Assembly: GCA_036558305.1 (NCBI GenBank)
Contig: DATBFX010000567.1
Location: 1 to 26,514 of the forward strand
DNA from: DATBFX01 sp036558305
Lineage (GTDB): Bacteria; Chloroflexota; Chloroflexia; Thermomicrobiales; UBA6265
Reading direction: 5' to 3'
Length of the DNA: 26,514 nt
Part shown: in pieces, positions 22,467 to 26,514 of the stretch
How the letters are laid out: each line of letters begins with the position of its first letter
Numbering within the stretch: the first letter of the stretch is position 1
Translations under genes and position numbers: made by a program
The notes under the pieces: model-generated
Database searches by the model: none
Told to the model about the DNA's origin: nothing
What the model saw: the letters and a program-made list of their open reading frames with translations, nothing else

Positions 22467-24685
22467 CACGACAACCACGCCCAGAGATAGATCGTCGAGA
22501 AGAGGACGACCCAGACGGCGTCGACGAAGTGCCAGTAGATCGACACGGCCTCGACGGCGGTCCGCTTGTGGGGACCGACCCCGCCGGTGAACCCCAACCA
22601 GGCGAGGACCGACAGGGCGAGGACGCCGATCGTGACGTGGAGACCGTGGAACCCGGTCGCGGTGAAGAAGGCGGAGGTGAAGAGGTTGCGGTCGATCGTG
22701 ATGTGTTCGGCGTACATCCGACGATACTCGGTCGCCTGTCCGAACAGGAAGACGACGCCGAGGACGATCGTCGCCAACAGCCAGAGCTGAAAACCGCGCC
22801 TCTTGCCCGCGCGCAACTTCCGGCCGGCAACGGCGACCGTCGCGCTACTGGCGAAGAGGGCGAGACTGAAGAGGGCCGTCCGCGGCACGTCGAGGTCGTC
22901 CGGGGTGGGGCCGCTCGCGCTCCGCGTCCGGTAGGCGATGAAGGCGACGATGAGGGCGCCGAAGAAGATCACCTCCGAGGCGATAAAGACGTAGGTCGCC
23001 AGCACCGGGGTCGCGATCCCATCGAACCGGTCGCCGTCGCCGGCGTCCGCCCGGTCCGGGGCGTCGAGGCTCCAGAGCGGTTGCGGACTCCTGATGGGGA
23101 CGGGCGGGATCGTCGCGAAGTTGTAGGCGGGTGGGGGTGAGCTGGTGGCCCACTCCAGCGTCGCCGCATCCCACGGATTGTCGCCGGCCGCCTGCCCGTG
23201 CCGCAGACTGGCGACGATGTTCCAGAGGAAGAAGAGCACCGAGCCGCCGAGGATGAAGGCACCGACCGTCTCGGCGAAGTTGATCGCACCCCACCACGGC
23301 CGGTCGGGATAGGTGTAGACCCGCCTCGGCATCCCCATCAACCCGATGACATGCATCGGAAAGAAGGTCAGGTTGAGCCCGATCATCGTCGACCAAAAGT
23401 GCCATTTGCCGAGCCCCTCGTCGAACAACCGGCCGCTCATCTTCGGGAACCAGAAGTAGATCGCCGCCAGCACCGCCAGGTAACTGCCGCCGACCAGGAC
23501 GTAGTGGAAGTGGGCGACGACGAAGTAGGTGTCGGTCAGTTGCCAGTCGACCGGGACGATGCTGAACTGCACGCCGGTGACGCCGCCGATGGTGAAGGTA
23601 ACGATGAACCCGAGCGCGAAGAGCATCGGCGTCGTGAACCTGATCCGCCCGCCCCACATCGTCGCCAGCCAGTTGAAGATCTTGATCCCCGTCGGGATCG
23701 CGATCAACATCCCGGCGATGCCGAAGGCGGTGACCACCCAGTGTCCGAGCCCGGTCGTGAACATGTGGTGGACCCAGACGCCGAACGAGAGGACGACGAT
23801 CCCGATGCCGGAACCGACGAGACCGAAGTAGCCGAAGATGCGGCGGCCGGCAAAGGTCGAAACGATCTCCGAGAGCACCCCGAAGACCGGCAGGATCATG
23901 ATGTAGACCTCGGGGTGGCCGAAGTACCAGAAGAGGTGCTGCCAGAGGAGCGGGTCGGCGCCGGCGCTGACGTCGAAGAAGTGGGCGCCGAGGTGGCGGT
24001 CGGCGAGGAGCATCAGTTGCGCCGCGGTCAAATCCGGCATCGCAAAGATGATGATCAGGGTGTTGAGGATCGACATCCAGGTGAAGAGGGGGATCCGCGT
24101 GAAACTCATCCCCGGCGCCCGCATCTTGAGCACCGTCACCAGAATGTTGATCGCGCCGACGATGCTGCCGAGACTGACGACGGTGATGCCGACGATCCAG
24201 TAGTCGACGGCAGGGCTGGTCGCGTAGGGGCGCTCGGTAAGCGGGGCGTAGCTGAACCAACCGGTATCGGGCGGGCTGCCGACGAGGAAGCTGAAGTAGA
24301 GCAGCAGCCCGCCGAGCAACAAGAACCAGTAGCTGAGCGCGTTGAGGCGCGGAAACGCCATGTCCCGCGCCCCGATCTGGAGCGGGACGAAGTAGTTGGC
24401 GAAGCCGACGAGCATCGGCGTCACCGCCAGGAAGATCATCGTCGTCCCGTGCATCGTGAAGAGGGCGTCGTACTCGTCCGGCGACAGGACGTGGTTGTTC
24501 GGAACGGCGAGTTGCACCCGCATCACCAACGATTCCACCCCGCCGACGAGGAGGAAGAATCCGGTGGTGACGAGGTAGAGGATGCCGATCCGCTTGTGAT
24601 CGACCGTTGCCAACCAGGCGAACCACCGCTCGAAACGCGGCGTCGCCAGCGCGGGTCGTGATCGCGGCTCGGCAATCGTGGCCAT
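22466..24685 (-). CDS. ctaD: Cytochrome c oxidase subunits I and III fused
   Basis: 739-aa catalytic subunit of a heme-copper oxidase (O2 to water with proton pumping). ATG 24685 with GGAG 6 nt upstream; a GTG directly before it is the alternative and gives 740 aa, used for numbering here. Heme a ligands His80 and His395; CuB ligands His258, His307 and His308; heme a3 His393 in 'HFHYVLVGG'; cross-linked Tyr262 in 'GHPEVY'. Glu260 of that motif and Lys336 in 'TGIKIFNW' mark D- and K-channel residues, so it is A1-type. After about residue 555 comes a full COX3: 'TYVFIASEVIFFGALIVAF', 'ATGFHGLHVTIG' and 'YWHFVDAVWVVLF'. This ctaD-ctaE fusion is known for caa3 oxidases such as that of Thermus. 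Confidence 0.97.
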   Translation of the reverse strand: MATIAEPRSRPALATPRFERWFAWLATVDHKRIGILYLVTTGFFLLVGGVESLVMRVQLAVPNNHVLSPDEYDALFTMHGTTMIFLAVTPMLVGFANYFVPLQIGARDMAFPRLNALSYWFLLLGGLLLYFSFLVGSPPDTGWFSYAPLTERPYATSPAVDYWIVGITVVSLGSIVGAINILVTVLKMRAPGMSFTRIPLFTWMSILNTLIIIFAMPDLTAAQLMLLADRHLGAHFFDVSAGADPLLWQHLFWYFGHPEVYIMILPVFGVLSEIVSTFAGRRIFGYFGLVGSGIGIVVLSFGVWVHHMFTTGLGHWVVTAFGIAGMLIAIPTGIKIFNWLATMWGGRIRFTTPMLFALGFIVTFTIGGVTGVQFSIVPVDWQLTDTYFVVAHFHYVLVGGSYLAVLAAIYFWFPKMSGRLFDEGLGKWHFWSTMIGLNLTFFPMHVIGLMGMPRRVYTYPDRPWWGAINFAETVGAFILGGSVLFFLWNIVASLRHGQAAGDNPWDAATLEWATSSPPPAYNFATIPPVPIRSPQPLWSLDAPDRADAGDGDRFDGIATPVLATYVFIASEVIFFGALIVAFIAYRTRSASGPTPDDLDVPRTALFSLALFASSATVAVAGRKLRAGKRRGFQLWLLATIVLGVVFLFGQATEYRRMYAEHITIDRNLFTSAFFTATGFHGLHVTIGVLALSVLAWLGFTGGVGPHKRTAVEAVSIYWHFVDAVWVVLFSTIYLWAWLS

Positions 24686-24700
24686 CACTCACTCCGTACG

Positions 24701-24847
24701 AGGCGGCAAGGCGGCAAGGCGGCAAGGCGGCAAGGCGGCAAGGCGGCAAGGCGGCAAGGACGAAAGACGTGAGGAGGCGAGGAGGCGAAGGCGAGGGGGC
24801 CGTCGCTCTTTCCCTCGTGCCCTTGCCGCCTTGCCGCCTTGCCGCCT
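24701..24847. repeat. 8-bp tandem repeats with inverted copies between COX2 and COX1
   Basis: Seven exact copies of aggcggca fill 24701-24756; three exact inverted copies, tgccgcct, fill 24824-24847. The arms can pair across about 67 nt, giving a long hairpin in the 168-bp gap between the two oxidase genes. It lies just upstream of the COX1 ribosome site on the mRNA. Confidence 0.9.
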
Positions 24848-24853
24848 CAGTCG

Positions 24854-25864
24854 TCATTTCAGGCTCTCCAAATACGCGACCAACGCGTCGAGTTGGTCCG
24901 GGGTGAAGTCGTACGAGGGCATCAGGACGGCGGGTTTGATGGAACCGGCATCGGCGATCCAGGTCCGCAGGTGATCGGGCGTGTTGGCGACGACGCCGGC
25001 GCCGAGGGTGGTGCGGCTGCCGAAGTGCGTGAGGTCCGGTGCGACAGTGCCGTTGGCGGCGGTGCCACGGATCGAGTGGCAGTTGACGCAGGTCGAGGAA
25101 AGGAAGAGGTTCTGCCCGGATTGGGCGACGTCGCTCTGGGGGGTGGCGGCCGGTTGTTGCTGCGCCTGGACCCAGGCGTCGAACTGGTCGGCCGGTTCGG
25201 CGACGACGCGGATCAGCATCCCGGCGTGCTCGGCACCGCAGAATTCGGTGCAGGCCCCCAGGTAGGTACCTGCCTGGTCGACGGTGACCGAGAGGTGGGT
25301 CGTGCGGCCGGGGATCGCGTCCATCTTCCAACCGAATTGCGGGACCCAGAAACTGTGGATGACGTCGCCGCCGGTCAGATCGAGGCGCATCGGTCTGCCC
25401 ACCGAAACGTAGAGCTCGTTGGCGGTGACGACGTCGAGATCGGGGTAGCGGAACTCCCACCACCACTGGTGACCGATCACCTCGACCCGCAGCCCCGAGG
25501 CCGCGACCGGGTGATCGACGTCGTCTATCGTTCGCACCAGCAAGACGGTCAGGGCCGCAAACAACAGGAGCGGCGCCACCGTCCAGGCGATCTGGACTTT
25601 CGGATGCTCCCCGCCGCCGCCGGGCTCGCCCCGCTCCCCCCGTCCCCGGTACCGGATCAGGACGTAGGCAAGGACCGCGGCCACCCCACAAATCGCCAGC
25701 GCCGAGAGCACCAGCAGCAGCACGAACAGGTTGCGAACCGAGCGCCCTTCCGGCGAGATCGGGCGCAGCCCCTCCGGCCCCGCCGAACAGCCGGTGATCG
25801 CCGCCACGGTGAGGAGGGCAACTCCGGCGAGGCAGGCAGAGCGAAGGCGACCGCGCCGGGTCAT
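24854..25864 (-). CDS. ctaC: Cytochrome c oxidase subunit II with fused cytochrome c (caa3 type, lipoprotein)
   Basis: 336 aa from ATG 25862-25864. 'AAITGC' (Cys26) is a lipobox, so the N-terminus is a lipoprotein. Two helices follow (about 45-70 and 92-110). The CuA site is complete: His170, then 'CTEFCGAEHAGM' giving Cys205, Glu207, Cys209, His213 and Met216. 'GHQWWWEFRYP' is the aromatic electron-entry region. Residues 247-336 form a class I cytochrome c with 'CVNCH' (259-263) and Met315 in 'LMPSY'. This covalent cytochrome c donates to CuA directly, the hallmark of caa3 oxidases. It heads the respiratory operon. The ribosome site is weak, and the frame remains open upstream to 26107, but the lipoprotein signal fixes this start. 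Confidence 0.95.
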   Translation of the reverse strand: MTRRGRLRSACLAGVALLTVAAITGCSAGPEGLRPISPEGRSVRNLFVLLLVLSALAICGVAAVLAYVLIRYRGRGERGEPGGGGEHPKVQIAWTVAPLLLFAALTVLLVRTIDDVDHPVAASGLRVEVIGHQWWWEFRYPDLDVVTANELYVSVGRPMRLDLTGGDVIHSFWVPQFGWKMDAIPGRTTHLSVTVDQAGTYLGACTEFCGAEHAGMLIRVVAEPADQFDAWVQAQQQPAATPQSDVAQSGQNLFLSSTCVNCHSIRGTAANGTVAPDLTHFGSRTTLGAGVVANTPDHLRTWIADAGSIKPAVLMPSYDFTPDQLDALVAYLESLK

Positions 25865-25942
25865 GGCTGCCGCCAGCCTGCCGAGTTGGGCCGTGTTGGC
25901 ACGATCGTTTCCGGTCTCGCTTCGGCGCCAATCCTCGTGATG

Positions 25943-26020
25943 CGTAGGGGCGGACCGCCGTGTCCGCCCTCGTGGGTGGTCGCACTCGCGGCAGGGCGGA
26001 CACGCCGGTCCGCCCCTACG
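25943..26020. repeat. Long inverted repeat (28-bp arms), dispersed repeat family
   Basis: Arms 25943-25970 and 25993-26020 are reverse complements with one mismatch, separated by 22 nt. A 17-base part of the right arm, gccggtccgcccctacg, recurs exactly at 10302-10318. This indicates a dispersed palindromic element rather than a one-off terminator. It sits between the SDR stop and the COX2 start. Confidence 0.85.
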
Positions 26021-26054
26021 ACCGCGGCGCAACCGTTCCCCAATGCGGTCGTCC

Positions 26055-26514
26055 TCACCGCCCGTTCCCTCTCCGCCCAATCGCAAGGGCGGCGACGCCG
26101 CCGGCAAGACCGAGACCGGCGAGGGCCAGGCGGTCGCGGTTGAGGTTGATGTCGAGTTGGAGACTGCGGTCGCTGGCGCGGTCGTCGAAGGCGCCGTGGG
26201 CGCCGAAGTCGGTGTCGGCGTCGACCGGCTGCCAGAGGTTGTCCGGCCGGCTGGGGTTGGCCGGTTGGTCGGTCTGCTGGCTGGCGAAACCGGTCCGCGC
26301 CAGGTAGCGGTCGCCCAACCCGCCGAAGAGTTTGTTGCCCCAGATCGCGAGCACGGTCGAGGACCCGACGTCGACCTCGCGCCGGTCGTGACTCGCTGCC
26401 CAGACGATGGCCTCGGCCGCGACCTCCGGTTGGAAGATCGGCGGCACGGGTTGCGCCTGCCGCGGCAACCGGCTCTTGACCCAGCCGAACTGCGGCGTAT
26501 TGACTGCCGGCATC
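26055..26514 (-). CDS. Short-chain dehydrogenase/reductase, C-terminal part (truncated by window edge)
   Basis: 152 residues of a protein that continues beyond the right edge. 'AVNTPQFGWVKSRLPRQAQP' and 'IFQPEVAAEAIVWAASH' match the end of the SDR core of the long bacterial SDRs that have an extra C-terminal region; the Rossmann motif and the YxxxK active site would lie outside. The tail has 'DRYLARTGFASQQTDQPANP' and 'DNLWQPVDADTDFGAHGAFD', then a hydrophobic segment 'ALAGLGLAGGVAALAIG', a likely membrane anchor. Same strand as the respiratory genes, about 190 bp upstream, but separated from them by the long inverted repeat. Cofactor and substrate cannot be judged. Confidence 0.75.
   Translation of the reverse strand, partial: MPAVNTPQFGWVKSRLPRQAQPVPPIFQPEVAAEAIVWAASHDRREVDVGSSTVLAIWGNKLFGGLGDRYLARTGFASQQTDQPANPSRPDNLWQPVDADTDFGAHGAFDDRASDRSLQLDINLNRDRLALAGLGLAGGVAALAIGRRGNGR

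Noticed and set aside
24701..24847. CRISPR array
   Set aside because: Repeat unit is only 8 bp, with no spacers and with inverted copies; no cas genes are present.
22845..26003. 1052-aa minus-strand open frame
   Set aside because: Out-of-frame reading of the oxidase genes; the true frames carry all heme and copper ligands.

Overview
The window is GC-rich and bacterial. Most genes carry strong GGAG-type ribosome binding sites and there are several clear -35/-10 promoters. Secreted proteins use Sec, lipoprotein and twin-arginine signals. The gene mix suggests a Chloroflexota bacterium, perhaps of the Thermomicrobia: a fused COX1-COX3 oxidase, cytochrome c domains fused to both COX2 and cytochrome b, and Tat-exported cysteine-rich proteins of the 'MDxxRFDxLxRxLA...RRRLLAGL' type. 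That placement is inference from gene style; no rRNA is present.

Layout. 1-2469: two tandem minus-strand secreted SH3/L,D-transpeptidase paralogues. 2840-6319: an Ldh2-type dehydrogenase (+) converging on a histone-deacetylase-family amidohydrolase (-), then a secreted C39-like peptidase (-). 6795-7608: a compact transcription unit with sigma70-like promoter, Lrp/AsnC regulator with an AT-hook-like tail, and a near-ideal intrinsic terminator. 7638-10221: a small four-helix membrane protein divergent from acetyl-CoA synthetase. 10494-15237: a minus-strand simple-sugar-type ABC importer (binding protein, permease, ATPase) preceded by a Gfo/Idh/MocA oxidoreductase, probably one uptake-and-oxidation locus. 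A strong stem-loop separates binding protein from permease, and a promoter/leader module occurs twice upstream of the binding protein.

15588-19628 is accessory DNA. It holds a tRNA-Asp(GTC), a decayed serine recombinase whose frame runs into the tRNA, a truncated-looking plus-strand coding fragment, two paralogous Tat-exported cysteine-rich proteins (one with 55-residue tandem repeats, one with a Thr-rich linker) and a cysteine-dioxygenase-like cupin. A decayed second copy of the cupin gene's 3' end lies between the two cysteine-rich genes, so this block looks like a duplicated cassette.

20186-26514 is a respiratory operon read on the minus strand: COX2-cytochrome c lipoprotein, COX1-COX3 fusion, small subunit IV, Rieske protein, and cytochrome b fused to cytochrome c. 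Together these encode a quinol-to-oxygen chain (bc complex plus caa3-type oxidase) with overlapping or closely spaced genes. A partial SDR-family gene enters from the right edge. The best candidates for something undescribed are the cupin/cysteine-rich cassette, the duplicated promoter-leader module and the fused all-in-one respiratory operon.
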